Shown here: positions 1 to 10,501 of the stretch, in pieces
Position numbering within the stretch: the stretch's first letter is position 1
How the letters are laid out: every line of letters starts with the position of its first letter
From: an uncultured Paracoccus sp.
GTDB taxonomy: Bacteria; Pseudomonadota; Alphaproteobacteria; Rhodobacterales; Rhodobacteraceae
Assembly (NCBI RefSeq): GCF_947496875.1
Contig: NZ_CANMEH010000010.1
Span: 86,453 to 150,452, forward strand
DNA length: 64,000 nt
Reading direction: 5' to 3'
Notes under the pieces: generated by a model
The model's database searches: none
Told to the model about the DNA's origin: nothing
Seen by the model: the letters and a program-made list of their open reading frames with translations, nothing else
Program-made: the position numbers and the translations under genes

Positions 1-441
1 GCGCTGATGGAACATCGCCGCTTCACCCCCGAACATTTCCGCACCTTTCACCCCGGCGGCAAGCTGGGCGCCCGGCTGGCGCGGGTTGGGGACCTGATGC
101 ATGCCGACATGCCGCTGGTTGCCGAGGACACGCCGATGACCGAGGCGCTGCTGACGATCAGCAGCAAGGGGTTCGGCGTGACGGGGGTCACCGGCCGTGA
201 CGGGCGGCTGACCGGCGTCATTACCGACGGTGACCTGCGGCGACACATGGACGGTCTGCTGGCCCGCACCGCCGCCGAGGTGATGACCCGCGACCCGCGC
301 ACCATCGCCCCGGACGCCCTGGCCGAGGCTGCGCTGGCCCAGATGCAGGACCGCAAGATCACGACCCTGTTCGCGGTCGAGGACGATCGGCCGGTGGGCA
401 TCCTGCACGTCCACGACTGCCTGCGCGCCGGGATGATCTGA
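1..441 (+). CDS. kdsD: Arabinose-5-phosphate isomerase (KdsD/KpsF), C-terminal part with CBS domain pair; 5' end outside window
   Basis: ORF 7..441 contains HPGGKLGARL and tandem CBS-like segments (VITDGDLRRHMD...VMTRDPRTI); followed by lptC-lptA-lptB as in many Gram-negatives. Confidence 0.9.
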   Translation, partial: ALMEHRRFTPEHFRTFHPGGKLGARLARVGDLMHADMPLVAEDTPMTEALLTISSKGFGVTGVTGRDGRLTGVITDGDLRRHMDGLLARTAAEVMTRDPRTIAPDALAEAALAQMQDRKITTLFAVEDDRPVGILHVHDCLRAGMI

Positions 442-1034
442 TGCCCGACGGGCCGACCCTGCGCAGCAGGATCGTGCGGGGGCTGCGCGTGGTGTTTCCC
501 CTGGCGGCGCTGGGAATCCTGTCGCTGCTGTTCCTGCTGGCCCGCCAGCCCTCCGGCGACCGGGCGATCCCCTATGTCGAGGCGGATGCCGAGGCGCTGG
601 CCCAGAAGACCGGAATGACCGCGCCGCGCTTTGCCGGGGTGACCCGGGACGGCGCGCAGCTGGCCCTGCGGGCCGCGCAGGCGGTGCCCGAGGGAGAGGG
701 GGGCGACGGCGAGGGCAGCGCCCGCGACGTGGTGCTCGACTGGCAGGCGCGGGACGGGCTGACCGCCCGGCTGGTTGCGGCCGATGGCAGCGTGGCGGAC
801 GGGCTGATCCACCTGTCGGGCGGCGTGACGATGACGACCTCGACCGGGTGGAAGGTGACCGCCCCGGTGGTCGAGGCGTCGACCGGGGCCGACCGGATCG
901 TGGCCCCGGCCCGGGTCAGTGCCGAGGCGCCGTTCGGCACCGTCGATGCGGCCGCGATGGACCTGCGCCGCCAGCCCGACGGCACCCATGTTCTTGATTT
1001 GAACGGCGGGGTGCGTCTGCTATACCGCCCCTGA
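441..1034 (+). CDS. lptC: LPS export ABC transporter periplasmic protein LptC
   Basis: N-terminal TM helix then LptC-like beta domain; position between kdsD and lptA; start overlaps kdsD stop. Confidence 0.85.
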   Translation: MPDGPTLRSRIVRGLRVVFPLAALGILSLLFLLARQPSGDRAIPYVEADAEALAQKTGMTAPRFAGVTRDGAQLALRAAQAVPEGEGGDGEGSARDVVLDWQARDGLTARLVAADGSVADGLIHLSGGVTMTTSTGWKVTAPVVEASTGADRIVAPARVSAEAPFGTVDAAAMDLRRQPDGTHVLDLNGGVRLLYRP

Positions 1035-1052
1035 CCAAGGGAGAAGGCGCCG

Positions 1053-1580
1053 ATGCCGCTTGACCGTCCGCGCGCACTGACCGTGCCAGCCCTGCTGGCG
1101 GCGCTGTCCCTGGGGGCGCTGTCACTGGCGGCTGCCCTGCCTGCGCCGGCGGCGGCGCAGACCGTGGCATTCGGCGGGATTACCGCGGATGTCACCGCGC
1201 CTGTCGAGATCGCAGCCGACAGCCTGCAGGTGGACCAGTCGACCGGCGAGGCGGTGTTCAGCGGCAACGTCGTGATCGGCCAGGGCGAGATGCGGCTGTC
1301 GGCGGAACAGGTCACCGTGATCTATGCCCCCGACACCAACCAGAAGATCAGCCGCCTGCACGCCACGGGAAAGGTAACACTGGTCAACGGCCCGGACGCC
1401 GCCGAGGCGCAGGACGCCGTCTATGACGTGGCCAGCGGCAACGTCACCCTGACCGGCGATGTCATGCTGACGCAGGGGCAGAGCGTGCTGTCGGGCGAAA
1501 AGATGGACGTGAACCTGTCCACCGGGACCGCCAGCGTGTCGGGACGGGTGCGCAGCGTCCTGCAGCCCGGCGGGAACTGA
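1053..1580 (+). CDS. lptA: LPS transport periplasmic protein LptA (OstA-like)
   Basis: Signal peptide; [21 protein letters not shown] OstA-type motif; synteny. Confidence 0.92.
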   Translation: MPLDRPRALTVPALLAALSLGALSLAAALPAPAAAQTVAFGGITADVTAPVEIAADSLQVDQSTGEAVFSGNVVIGQGEMRLSAEQVTVIYAPDTNQKISRLHATGKVTLVNGPDAAEAQDAVYDVASGNVTLTGDVMLTQGQSVLSGEKMDVNLSTGTASVSGRVRSVLQPGGN

Positions 1581-2386
1581 TGAACGGCCCGCCCGCGTCG
1601 CTGGACGCCGCCGCGCCGATCGCGGCGCCGGTCGGGGCGGCGCAGGCCGGACCGAGCCCCGGGCAGGGTCTGCAGATCACCGGACTGCGCAAGTCCTATC
1701 GCAACCGCCCGGTGATCCGCGACGTGTCGCTCGATCTCGATCGGGGCGAGGTGGTGGCCTTGCTGGGGCCGAACGGGTCGGGCAAGACCACGTGTTTCTA
1801 CTGCATCGCCGGGCTGATCCTGCCGGACGCCGGGCAGGTCCTGATCGAAGGGCGCGACGCCACCGTGCTGCCGATGTATCGTCGTGCCCGGATGGGGATC
1901 GGCTATCTGCCGCAGGAGATGTCGATCTTTCGCGGTCTCACGGTCGAGCAGAACATCATGGCCGTGCTGGAGGTCGCCGAGCGGTCCGGCCACCGCCGCC
2001 GCGACCGGCTGGAAGAGCTGCTGGGCGACTTTTCCATCGCGCATCTTCGCAAGGCCCCCGCGCTGGCGCTGTCGGGCGGCGAGCGCCGCCGGGTCGAGAT
2101 CGCGCGCTGCCTGGCGTCGGACCCCCGCTATCTGCTGCTGGACGAACCCTTCGCCGGCGTAGACCCGATCGCCGTCGGCGAGATCCGTGGACTGGTCCAC
2201 GATCTGAAGGCGCGCGGAATCGGGGTGCTAATCACCGATCACAACGTCCGTGAAACCCTGGGCATCGTCGATCGGGCCTACATCCTGCACGACGGTCATG
2301 TCCTGAAATCCGGCAGTACCGCGGACATCGTGGCCGATCCCCAGGTGCGCGAGGTTTACCTGGGAGCAGGGTTCCGATTGGCCTGA
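1580..2386 (+). CDS. lptB: LPS export ABC transporter ATP-binding protein LptB
   Basis: Walker [10 protein letters not shown], signature LSGGERRR, Walker [13 protein letters not shown]; synteny. Confidence 0.97.
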   Translation: MNGPPASLDAAAPIAAPVGAAQAGPSPGQGLQITGLRKSYRNRPVIRDVSLDLDRGEVVALLGPNGSGKTTCFYCIAGLILPDAGQVLIEGRDATVLPMYRRARMGIGYLPQEMSIFRGLTVEQNIMAVLEVAERSGHRRRDRLEELLGDFSIAHLRKAPALALSGGERRRVEIARCLASDPRYLLLDEPFAGVDPIAVGEIRGLVHDLKARGIGVLITDHNVRETLGIVDRAYILHDGHVLKSGSTADIVADPQVREVYLGAGFRLA

Positions 2387-2581
2387 CGCGACGCAACCGC
2401 GGCGTGCGTTGCGGCGCGGGCCGCGCGGCCCGTTGACAGGCGCCCCGGGCTGTTACCAAATCAAGGGGCGGGCAGCATCCCGCAGCCCGCGGGATGCGCC
2501 GCGCAGACGATCCGTCGTCGGCCGGACCCCCGCACTGCGGGATCGGTGTCCGGCCGCGAAGACCGCAGAAAGGACGCGAAA

Positions 2582-3163
2582 ATGCGCTATCAGATCAGTG
2601 GCAAGCAGATCGACATCGGGGACGCACTGCAGACTCATGTCCGGACCGAGCTGGGCGAGACGATCGCCAAGTACGCCCAGCGGCCGACCGATGCCAACGT
2701 GATCTTTTCCCGGGATGCGCATCAGTTCCAGTGCGAGGCGGTGGTGCACCTGTCGACGGGTCTGACCGCGCAGGCCAGTGCCCAGGCCACTGAAATCTAC
2801 GCGGCCTTCGAGGCCTGTCGCGAGAAGATGGACAAGCAGCTGCGCCGCTACAAGCGCCGGCTGAAGGATCACCACAAGGATCGCGACCAGCAGCCTGTTG
2901 TCTATGCGGCCGAGCCCAGCTATGTGCTCGCGGCTGACGAGGATACGTGGGAATCGCAGGACGAAGGTGGCCTGCAGCCCATCATCATCGCGGAAATGGA
3001 AACCCGCGTCCCGACCCTGTCGGTGGGTGACGCGGTGATGCAGATGGAACTGTCCGGCACCCCGATGCTGGTGTTCCGGAACGAGAAACACGGAGGGGTC
3101 AACGTGGTGCATCGCCGCGACGACGGCAATGTCGGCTGGATCGACCCCCGGACCGCGGAATGA
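2582..3163 (+). CDS. hpf: Ribosome hibernation-promoting factor, long form
   Basis: MRYQISGKQIDIGDALQTHV N-terminus and C-terminal extension MQMELSGTPMLVFRNEKHGGVNVVHRRDDGNVGWIDP. Confidence 0.93.
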   Translation: MRYQISGKQIDIGDALQTHVRTELGETIAKYAQRPTDANVIFSRDAHQFQCEAVVHLSTGLTAQASAQATEIYAAFEACREKMDKQLRRYKRRLKDHHKDRDQQPVVYAAEPSYVLAADEDTWESQDEGGLQPIIIAEMETRVPTLSVGDAVMQMELSGTPMLVFRNEKHGGVNVVHRRDDGNVGWIDPRTAE

Positions 3164-3249
3164 CGATGCGCCTGCGACCCTGACCCGACCGCTGCCGGCA
3201 ACCCGCTGCAGACGGGTTGCGCGGGGCGGGACCAAACGATGGGTGAAAG

Positions 3250-3714
3250 ATGCAGATCAGCGAAATCCTGAAACCGGCCGCGGTGCGGTCGGTTTCACAC
3301 GTCGCCAGCAAGAAACGGCTGTTCCAGGATCTGTCGGACCTGGCCCACAGCGTCTATGGCGTGAACGAGGCGGCCACCCTGGATGCCCTGCAGGAACGTG
3401 AAAGCCTGGGGCCCACCGGCGTGGGCAACGGGGTGGCGCTGCCGCATGCCCGGCTGCACGGGCTGGACCGGGTCGTGGCGCTGTTCATGCGGCTGGAAAA
3501 GCCGATGGACTTCGACGCCGTCGACAAGCTGCCCGTCGATCTGGTGTTCGCCCTGCTGGCGCCGCAAAGCTCGGGCGTCGATCACCTGAAGGCGTTGGCG
3601 CTGGTGTCGCGCACGTTGCGGGACGCCGACCTGCGCGCCAAGCTGCGCGCCAACGACGATCCGGTGGCGCTGCACGCGGTGCTGGCGGCGGCGCAGGACA
3701 TCAAGGCGGCCTGA
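3250..3714 (+). CDS. ptsN: PTS IIA-like nitrogen regulatory protein PtsN
   Basis: EIIA-Ntr motif GVGNGVALPHARL; downstream of hpf. Confidence 0.93.
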   Translation: MQISEILKPAAVRSVSHVASKKRLFQDLSDLAHSVYGVNEAATLDALQERESLGPTGVGNGVALPHARLHGLDRVVALFMRLEKPMDFDAVDKLPVDLVFALLAPQSSGVDHLKALALVSRTLRDADLRAKLRANDDPVALHAVLAAAQDIKAA

Positions 3715-3756
3715 GCCGGCCGCCTTCGGACGGATCCGCGCCGGGCGACTGCCGGG

Positions 3757-4482
3757 TCAGCGGCCGCCGGCAATGTCCAGGTGGGCGCCGGTGACATAGC
3801 TGGCCTCGGATGACAGCAGCCACAGGATCGCGGCCGCGACCTCCTCGGGGCGGCCGGCGCGGCCCATCGGCGTCGCCGGTCCGACCCGCGCGGCGCGGTC
3901 CGGCTCGCCCCCATCAGCGTGGATGTCCGTCTCGATCACGCCGGGGCGCACGGCGTTCACCCGGATTCCGGTGGGACCGAGTTCCTTGGACAGCCCGACG
4001 GTGAGGGTGTCGAGCGCCCCCTTGGTCGCGGCGTAGTCGACGTATTCGCCGGGTGATCCCAGCCGGGCGGCGGCCGAGGACACGAACACGATGGCGCCGC
4101 CCGGCTGCAGCCGGCGCACCGCTTCGCGCGCCACGTACAGCGCGCCGGTCACGTTGGTGCGGACCACCCGATCCAGACGGTCGGGGGTCATGTCGGCCAG
4201 GGTCGATGCCTGCGCCACGATGCCCGCGTTGACCACGACCCCGTCCAGCCCGCCCAGATGCGCCACGGCCGCGTCGAACAGGGCCGCAACCTGACCGGCG
4301 TCGCCGACATCCGCGCCGAACGCGGCGGGCCGCGGCCCTTCGGTCGCGACCTGCTCCACCGCCAGACGTGCCGCGTCCTCGTTGCCCCGGTAGCCGAGCG
4401 CGACCTCCCACCCGCGCCGTGCGGCGCCAACTGCGGTCGCCAGACCGATCCCGCGTGTGCCGCCCGTGATCAGAAGCTTCAT
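3757..4482 (-). CDS. SDR family oxidoreductase
   Basis: TGGTRGIGLA nucleotide-binding motif; YAATKGAL active site. Confidence 0.9.
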   Translation of the reverse strand: MKLLITGGTRGIGLATAVGAARRGWEVALGYRGNEDAARLAVEQVATEGPRPAAFGADVGDAGQVAALFDAAVAHLGGLDGVVVNAGIVAQASTLADMTPDRLDRVVRTNVTGALYVAREAVRRLQPGGAIVFVSSAAARLGSPGEYVDYAATKGALDTLTVGLSKELGPTGIRVNAVRPGVIETDIHADGGEPDRAARVGPATPMGRAGRPEEVAAAILWLLSSEASYVTGAHLDIAGGR

Positions 4483-5222
4483 GGCCTGTATCCTTCAAAG
4501 GTGATGTTGTCGGCGTGCCGTCGTGCGGCGGTTTCCTGGTCGCGGGACCGGATCGTCCAGCAGAATACCGGAACGCCCCGCGCCCGCAGCGCCGCCACGG
4601 CAGGGTTCGCGAGGTCCAGGTGATGGTGCGAGACAAAGGACGCCCCGACCCCGTCGAAATCGGCAATGCGGGCCAGATCGGCGCGGCGCGCGGCCGGCAG
4701 CGCGGGCCAGTCGTCGGGCGCAAAGCCGCAGGTCGTCAGGCCGACGGTCAGCTGCGGCGCGATGTCGTGGACCGCGGCCACCATGTGGGGGTTGAACGAC
4801 ATCACGGCGACATGGTCCGCATGATCGGCCAGCAGCAGTGCAACTCGTTCCGGCAGCGGGCCAATATCCGGGCCAAGCTGCCCGTCCTGGTCCTTGATTT
4901 CCACCAGCAGGGGGACTCGGGCGTCGATCTCGTCCAGCACGGCCTGCAGCGTGGGGATGGTGTCGTCGCTGCCCAGCAGCCGGCGCTGACCCGCCCCGTC
5001 CATGGAAAGGGTCGAAATCGTCCCCGGCTGGCCGGTCAGCCGTTGCAGGTCATGGTCGTGAAAGACCAGCGGGGTGCCGTCCGACGCGGGCTGGAGGTCC
5101 AGCTCGATGGCGTAACCTGCCGCCACGGCCGCCCGAAACGCCGAGCGGGTGTTTTCCGGAACGCCGGGCCCGTGCAGGCCGCGATGCGCGATTGGACGAC
5201 ACAGCAGGTCGGGCGGCATCAC
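4479..5222 (-). CDS. Glycerophosphodiester phosphodiesterase family protein
   Basis: AHRGLHGPGVPENT...ELDLQPASDGTPLVFHDHDLQRLTG typical GDPD motif. Confidence 0.93.
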   Translation of the reverse strand: MMPPDLLCRPIAHRGLHGPGVPENTRSAFRAAVAAGYAIELDLQPASDGTPLVFHDHDLQRLTGQPGTISTLSMDGAGQRRLLGSDDTIPTLQAVLDEIDARVPLLVEIKDQDGQLGPDIGPLPERVALLLADHADHVAVMSFNPHMVAAVHDIAPQLTVGLTTCGFAPDDWPALPAARRADLARIADFDGVGASFVSHHHLDLANPAVAALRARGVPVFCWTIRSRDQETAARRHADNITFEGYRP

Positions 5223-5674
5223 CCGATCTCGAACACGGCGTCGATCTCGACGGCCACGCCGCGGGGCAGGGCAGGGGCGCTAACCGCCACGCGGGCGTGC
5301 CGGCCCTTGGCGCCGAATACCTCGACCATCAGGTCCGAACAGCCGTTGATGACCTCCGGCTGGTCGGTGAAGCCGGGGGCAGAGTTCACGAAGCCGGTCA
5401 GCTTGACCACACGGGCGACCCTTTCCAGCGACCCGAGCGCCGCCTGCGCCTGGGCCAACAGCGCCAGACCGCAGCTGCGGGCCGCCGCCGCGCCGTCCGC
5501 CACGTCCAGATCGTCGCCCACGCGACCGCAGATCAGCCCGTCCGCCCCGCTGGAAATCTGGCCGGACACGAACAGCAGGTTGCCGGACTGCACGTAGGGC
5601 ACGTAATTGGCAGCCGGCGCGGGCGCCGCGGGCAGGGTGATGTTCAGTTCGGACAGGCGGGCATCGATGGACAT
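5219..5674 (-). CDS. RidA family protein
   Basis: YVQSGNLLFVSGQIS...VKLTGFVNS...RVAVSAPALPRGVAVEIDAVFEI pattern. Confidence 0.9.
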   Translation of the reverse strand: MSIDARLSELNITLPAAPAPAANYVPYVQSGNLLFVSGQISSGADGLICGRVGDDLDVADGAAAARSCGLALLAQAQAALGSLERVARVVKLTGFVNSAPGFTDQPEVINGCSDLMVEVFGAKGRHARVAVSAPALPRGVAVEIDAVFEIG

Positions 5675-5763
5675 GAATTTCTCCTGGTGTCGTGCGCCCG
5701 GATCCTACCCACCGGTGACGACATTTGTCCCGCGCAATCTGGTGCGGCGGTGCGTGACCGGGA

Positions 5764-8700
5764 TCAGGCCACCAGCGCCTCGGCCCGGCGCAGATCGACG
5801 CTGACCATCTGGCTGACCCCCTGTTCGCCCATCGTGACCCCGAACAGCCGGTCCATCCGCCCCATGGTCACGGCGTGATGGGTGATGATCAGGAAGCGGG
5901 TGTCGGTGCGCCGCGTCATCTCGTCCAGCAGGTCGCAGAAACGGCCCACATTGGCGTCGTCCAGCGGGGCGTCGACCTCGTCCAGCACGCAGATCGGGGC
6001 GGGGTTCGCGAGGAACACCGCAAAGATCAGCGCCAGCGCCGTCAGGGTCTGTTCGCCCCCCGACAGCAGCGAAAGCGTCGCCAGTTTCTTGCCGGGCGGC
6101 TGGCACAGGATTTCCAGGCCGGCGTCCAGCGGGTCGTCGGATTCGACCATCACCAGCCGCGCCTCGCCGCCGCCGAAAAGATGCGTGAACAGCGTCCCGA
6201 AACTCGCGTTGACGGCGTCGAAGGCCGACAGGATCCGCTGGCGCCCCTCGCGATTCAGGCTGCCGATGGCGGCGCGCAGCTTGTGGATGGCGGCGGTCAG
6301 ATCGTCGTTTTCGGCCAGCAGGGTCGTCCGCTCGTCCTCCAGCGCGCGCTTGTCCTCGTCGGCGCGCAGGTTCACCGGGCCGATGGCATCGCGCTGACTG
6401 CGCAGGCGCAGCAGCCGGCTTTCCAGCTCAGCAAGGTCCGGTGCCGGATCGGCGGTCGCGTCCAGGCGGCTCTCCAGCTCTCGTGGCCCGGCGCCGGTTT
6501 CCGCGGTGATACGGGCCAGTGCTGCCGCTTCCGCAGCCTGCGCCGCCTCGGCCCGCGCCGCACAGGCGGCCCGTTCCTCGCGGGCAGCCGAGGCGGCGCG
6601 CTCCGCCTCGCGGGCGTGGCCGGTGGCCTGCAGCAGGGCCGCGCCGGCTTTGGCCAGCGCAGCGCGGGCGCGGTCGAGGCGCTGCTGCGCCGCATCCTCT
6701 CGCGCCGCGATCTCGGCGCGGCGTGCCGCCAGTCGGGCGGGCTGGTCCTGCGCAGCGGTCAGCTCGGCCACGGCGGCGCGGTGCCGATCCTGCAGTTCCG
6801 CGGTGCGACGGTCGGCTTGGTCCAGCCGGGTGCGCCAGCCGGCGTGCTCGCGGGCGATCTCCTGCAAGCGGCGGGCACGACTGGTGTCGTCGCGGGTCAG
6901 CTGGTCCAGCGTGGCGCGGCGGGCGACCGTGTCGGCGCGTGCCGCCTGCGCCGCCTCCCGCGCGTCGGTCAGCGCGCGGGTTGTGGCCTCGGGGTCGGGC
7001 AGTTCCGCGCGGGACCGCTGCGCCGCGTCAAGGCGGGTGCGGGCGTCGGCGGCGTCGGCGGCATGACGCGTCAGTTCGGCGCGGGCGGCCTCGATCTGCC
7101 CGGTGGCGAGCGACAGGTCGGATTCCGCGCGGGTCGCGGCGCGGCTGTGCTCGGCCAGCGCTCGTTCGGCCGCACGGTGTCTGTCACGGGCATCGGCCTC
7201 TGCCCTCGCGGCCTCGGCCAGCCGGTTCTTAGTGGCAGAATGCGCGGCGGCGGCCTGATCGGCGCGTTGGCGCGCCGCGTCGGCTCGGTGGGCAAGATCG
7301 GCCAGGCGGTTGACCTGTTGCAGATGCAGCGCGGCGGTGGAGACGGCGTCGCCGGCCGGAACCGTCAGCCCGTCCCACCGGAACAGGTCGCCCTGCCGCG
7401 TGACCAGGCGCTGTCCGGGGTGCAGCGCCGGTTGCAAGGCCGCACCCGTGGCCGCGTCCGGAACCAGCCCGGTCTGTTCCAGCCGCCGCGCCAGCATCGC
7501 GGGTCCGGTCACGTGATCGCCCAGCGGTGCCGCCCCGGCAGGTAGCTCAGGCGCGGCGGCATAGGCAGGCAGGTCCCGCCATCCGCTTGCGCCGGGGTCG
7601 GGTGCCGGCGGCGCGGCCAGATCATCCCCCAGTGCCGCACCGAACGCCGCCTCGAACCCCGGCGCTACGGTGACCAGGTCCAGCAGCCGCGGTCCTGCGG
7701 TCCGGCCACGCGCCACCAGCCGGGTGAGGGCATGCCGCTCGGCGTCGAGGGTGCCCGCCTCGCCTTCGGCCGCGGCGCGCGCGGCGCGGGTCGACGTCTC
7801 CTCGGTTTCCGCAGCCGTGCGGGCGGTCTCGGCAGCGGCCAGGGTTTCCTCTGCGGCGCGGGCGTTTTCGCCGGCGGTGGTTCGGGCCGCCTCTGCCCCG
7901 GTCAGCGCCGCTTCGGCCGCACGACCCTGGGCGCTGGCGCGATCGGCGGTTGCGGTCGCCGCGGCCGCGGCCGCTTCGGCCCGGCGCAGCATCGATTCCA
8001 GATCGGTGACCAGCCGATCGGCCGACTGGTGGCGTGCCGCCAGCCGCGCGGCCTCGTCCGTGAGCTCGGCAAGTTGGACCTCGATATCGCGCAACGCGTC
8101 GGCGGCAGATGCTGCCGCCGCTTCGGCCGCGGCCACCCGATCCTCGTGGCCAAGGCCCGCGGTCTCCAGTTCGTCCCGCTCCCGGTCGAGCCGCTGGACC
8201 ACTTCGGTCGCGTCGCGGTTCAGCGCCGCTTCGCGTTCGATGTCGCGATCCAGCTGCACAACGCGGGCACGCAGGGTGGTGACTGCCTGGGCGGCGCGCG
8301 CTTCGGCATCATCCAGCGCCTCGCGTTCGGCCTGCGCGCGGGCCAGGATCGCGGCGGCGATCGCCTCCTCTTCACGCAACGGGGGCAGGGCGGTTTCTGC
8401 GGCAGTGCAGGTGGCGGCCGCCTGTCGTGCCGCCGCCTCGGCGCGGGCGACTTGGGCCCCGGCCCGGTCCAGCGCTGCCGCCGCGTCGTTGCGGGCGCGG
8501 TCCGCCTGGGCCCAGCGGTGATACAGAAGCGCCGACTCGACGTGGCGCAGTAGGGTTCCGATCTCGCGGTAGCGGGCCGCCGCCCGCGCCTGGCGGGTCA
8601 GCGCCGCCGCCTGCGCCGCCAGTTGCTGCAGCGTGTCGTCGACCCGGGTCAGGTTGGCTTCTGCGCCGTTCAGCTTCAGCTCGGCTTCGTGCCGGCGCTG

Positions 8701-9222
8701 GTACAGGCCGCTGATCCCGGCCGCCTCTTCCAGGATGCGGCGGCGTGCCTTGGGACGGGCGTTGATCAGTTCGCTGATCTGCCCCTGCCGCACCAGCGCC
8801 GGGCTGTGCGCGCCGGTCGAGGCGTCGGCGAACAGCATCTGAACGTCGCGCGCCCGCACCTCGCGGCCGTTGACCCGGTAGGCGCTGCCGGCGTCCCGGA
8901 CGATCCGCCGCGATATCTCCAGCACGTCCGTGTCGTTGAACCCGGCCGGAGCCAGCCGGGCGCGGTTGTCGACGGTCAGCACCACCTCGGCGTGGCCCCG
9001 GGCAGGGCGGCGGGTGGTGCCGGCAAAGATCACGTCCTCCATCCCGTCGCCGCGCATGGCGCTGGGGCGGTTTTCCCCCATCACCCAGCGCAGCGCCTCG
9101 AGCAGGTTGGACTTGCCGCAGCCGTTCGGTCCCACCACGCCGGTCAGGCCGTCGCTGATCACCAGCTCGGTCGGGTCGACGAAGCTCTTGAACCCGTTCA
9201 GGCGAAGGCGGTCAAAGCGCAC
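5764..9222 (-). CDS. smc: Chromosome segregation protein SMC
   Basis: 1152 aa; Walker A GPNGCGKSN, long coiled coils with central hinge, C-terminal LSGGEQTLTALALIFAVFLANPAPICVLDEVDAPLDDAN. Confidence 0.95.
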   Translation of the reverse strand: MRFDRLRLNGFKSFVDPTELVISDGLTGVVGPNGCGKSNLLEALRWVMGENRPSAMRGDGMEDVIFAGTTRRPARGHAEVVLTVDNRARLAPAGFNDTDVLEISRRIVRDAGSAYRVNGREVRARDVQMLFADASTGAHSPALVRQGQISELINARPKARRRILEEAAGISGLYQRRHEAELKLNGAEANLTRVDDTLQQLAAQAAALTRQARAAARYREIGTLLRHVESALLYHRWAQADRARNDAAAALDRAGAQVARAEAAARQAAATCTAAETALPPLREEEAIAAAILARAQAEREALDDAEARAAQAVTTLRARVVQLDRDIEREAALNRDATEVVQRLDRERDELETAGLGHEDRVAAAEAAAASAADALRDIEVQLAELTDEAARLAARHQSADRLVTDLESMLRRAEAAAAAATATADRASAQGRAAEAALTGAEAARTTAGENARAAEETLAAAETARTAAETEETSTRAARAAAEGEAGTLDAERHALTRLVARGRTAGPRLLDLVTVAPGFEAAFGAALGDDLAAPPAPDPGASGWRDLPAYAAAPELPAGAAPLGDHVTGPAMLARRLEQTGLVPDAATGAALQPALHPGQRLVTRQGDLFRWDGLTVPAGDAVSTAALHLQQVNRLADLAHRADAARQRADQAAAAHSATKNRLAEAARAEADARDRHRAAERALAEHSRAATRAESDLSLATGQIEAARAELTRHAADAADARTRLDAAQRSRAELPDPEATTRALTDAREAAQAARADTVARRATLDQLTRDDTSRARRLQEIAREHAGWRTRLDQADRRTAELQDRHRAAVAELTAAQDQPARLAARRAEIAAREDAAQQRLDRARAALAKAGAALLQATGHAREAERAASAAREERAACAARAEAAQAAEAAALARITAETGAGPRELESRLDATADPAPDLAELESRLLRLRSQRDAIGPVNLRADEDKRALEDERTTLLAENDDLTAAIHKLRAAIGSLNREGRQRILSAFDAVNASFGTLFTHLFGGGEARLVMVESDDPLDAGLEILCQPPGKKLATLSLLSGGEQTLTALALIFAVFLANPAPICVLDEVDAPLDDANVGRFCDLLDEMTRRTDTRFLIITHHAVTMGRMDRLFGVTMGEQGVSQMVSVDLRRAEALVA

Positions 9223-9361
9223 GCGGGCCCCGCGAATATGGTCCTGTCCGGCAGCAGACTGGCAGAATGATGGCGCTCGGTCAACATCTTGGGGTTATAC
9301 GGCAAGGCTCTACAAGATCCCCGATCTATACATCGCGCGCATGCGCGCTATCCTCGCGCGA

Positions 9362-9718
9362 ATGATCCCCGCTTTGTCCCTGATCCTGGCTTTTCAACTG
9401 GTGGGTGAAGTCGCCTCACGCGGACTGTCCCTGCCGCTGCCGGGCCCCGTGACCGGGTTGTGCCTGCTGGTCGGCTGCTGCCTTGTCTGGCCAGGTCTGG
9501 CCGACCGTCTGCGGCCGGTGACGCAGGGGCTATTGGCCCATCTGTCGCTGTTCTTCGTGCCGGCCGGCGTGGGGGTGGTCGCGCATCTGCCGCTGTTGCG
9601 GGATCACGGGGTGGCGCTGGCCGCGGCCCTGGCCGGATCGACGCTGCTGTCCATCGCGGCTGGAGCGTGGGCCTTCGTCCTGATCGCGCGGCGACTGGGG
9701 GATCGCGATGCTGGCTGA
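9362..9718 (+). CDS. CidA/LrgA family protein (holin-like)
   Basis: Membrane protein IPALSLILAFQLVGEVASRGLSLPLPGPVTGLCLL; paired with LrgB-type gene. Start 9341 or 9362; the longer upstream ORF is not supported. Confidence 0.85.
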   Translation: MIPALSLILAFQLVGEVASRGLSLPLPGPVTGLCLLVGCCLVWPGLADRLRPVTQGLLAHLSLFFVPAGVGVVAHLPLLRDHGVALAAALAGSTLLSIAAGAWAFVLIARRLGDRDAG

Positions 9719-10427
9719 CCCCGCGCTGATCTGGGCCTATCTGACCCAGGGGCCGCTGCTGTGGCTCACGCTGACCCTGATCGCCTATCTGATCGGCGAC
9801 GCCATGTTCCGGGCGGCCGGTCGGCGCAGCTTTGCCAATCCGGTGCTGATCGCGATGATCCTGCTGGGGCTGATCCTGATCGCGACGGACACCAGCTATG
9901 CGACCTATTTCGAGGGCGCGCAGTTCGTGCATTTCATGCTGGGGCCGGCGACCGTCGCCCTGGCGATGCCGCTCTACGACAACCTGCCGCGGGTGCGCCG
10001 CGCGGCGCTGCCGATCTTGGCGGGGCTGTTTGCGGGATCCCTGGTCGCGATCCTGTCCGCGCTGGCGATCGCCTGGGGGTTCGGGCTGAAACCCGAGGTG
10101 CTGGCATCGCTGGCGCCCAAGTCGACCACCGCCCCGGTCGCGATCGGGATCGCGGAGCGGCTGGGGGGACAGCCAACGCTGACCGCCGTGCTGGTGCTGC
10201 TGACCGGCGTGTTCGGGGCGATGGTCGCGACGCCGTGGCTGAATCTGATCGGGGTGCGCGACTGGCGCGCCCGCGGCCTGGCGGTGGGAACCGCCGCGCA
10301 CGGGATCGGCACCGCCCGGGCCTTTCAGGTCGACCCGACCGCGGGCGCGTTTGCGGGGATCGGCATGGGCCTGAACGCCGTGTTGACGGCAATCATCGCG
10401 CCACTGGTGCTGCGGCTGTTCCTGTGA
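9708..10427 (+). CDS. LrgB/CidB family protein
   Basis: FMLGPATVALAMPLYDN, APKSTTAPVAIGIAERLGG, AHGIGTARAFQ motifs. Confidence 0.93.
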   Translation: MLADPALIWAYLTQGPLLWLTLTLIAYLIGDAMFRAAGRRSFANPVLIAMILLGLILIATDTSYATYFEGAQFVHFMLGPATVALAMPLYDNLPRVRRAALPILAGLFAGSLVAILSALAIAWGFGLKPEVLASLAPKSTTAPVAIGIAERLGGQPTLTAVLVLLTGVFGAMVATPWLNLIGVRDWRARGLAVGTAAHGIGTARAFQVDPTAGAFAGIGMGLNAVLTAIIAPLVLRLFL

Positions 10428-10451
10428 CCGGTGTTTCCGGGGTCGCCACGC

Positions 10452-10480
10452 AAAAAAAAAGCCGCCCGAAAGGGCGGCTT
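10452..10480 (-). terminator. Rho-independent terminator for the minus-strand gene 10502..10828
   Basis: Minus strand reads AAGCCGCCCTTTCGGGCGGC followed by a T tract; perfect stem plus U-run. Confidence 0.85.
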
Positions 10481-10501
10481 CGCAACGCGGAGCGACCGGC
10501 C

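Noticed and set aside
5875-8553. Long plus-strand ORFs (5875..7545, 7670..8521, 7732..8553) opposite smc
   Set aside because: Antisense to a well-supported SMC gene; Arg/Gly/Ala-biased composition typical of spurious high-GC frames
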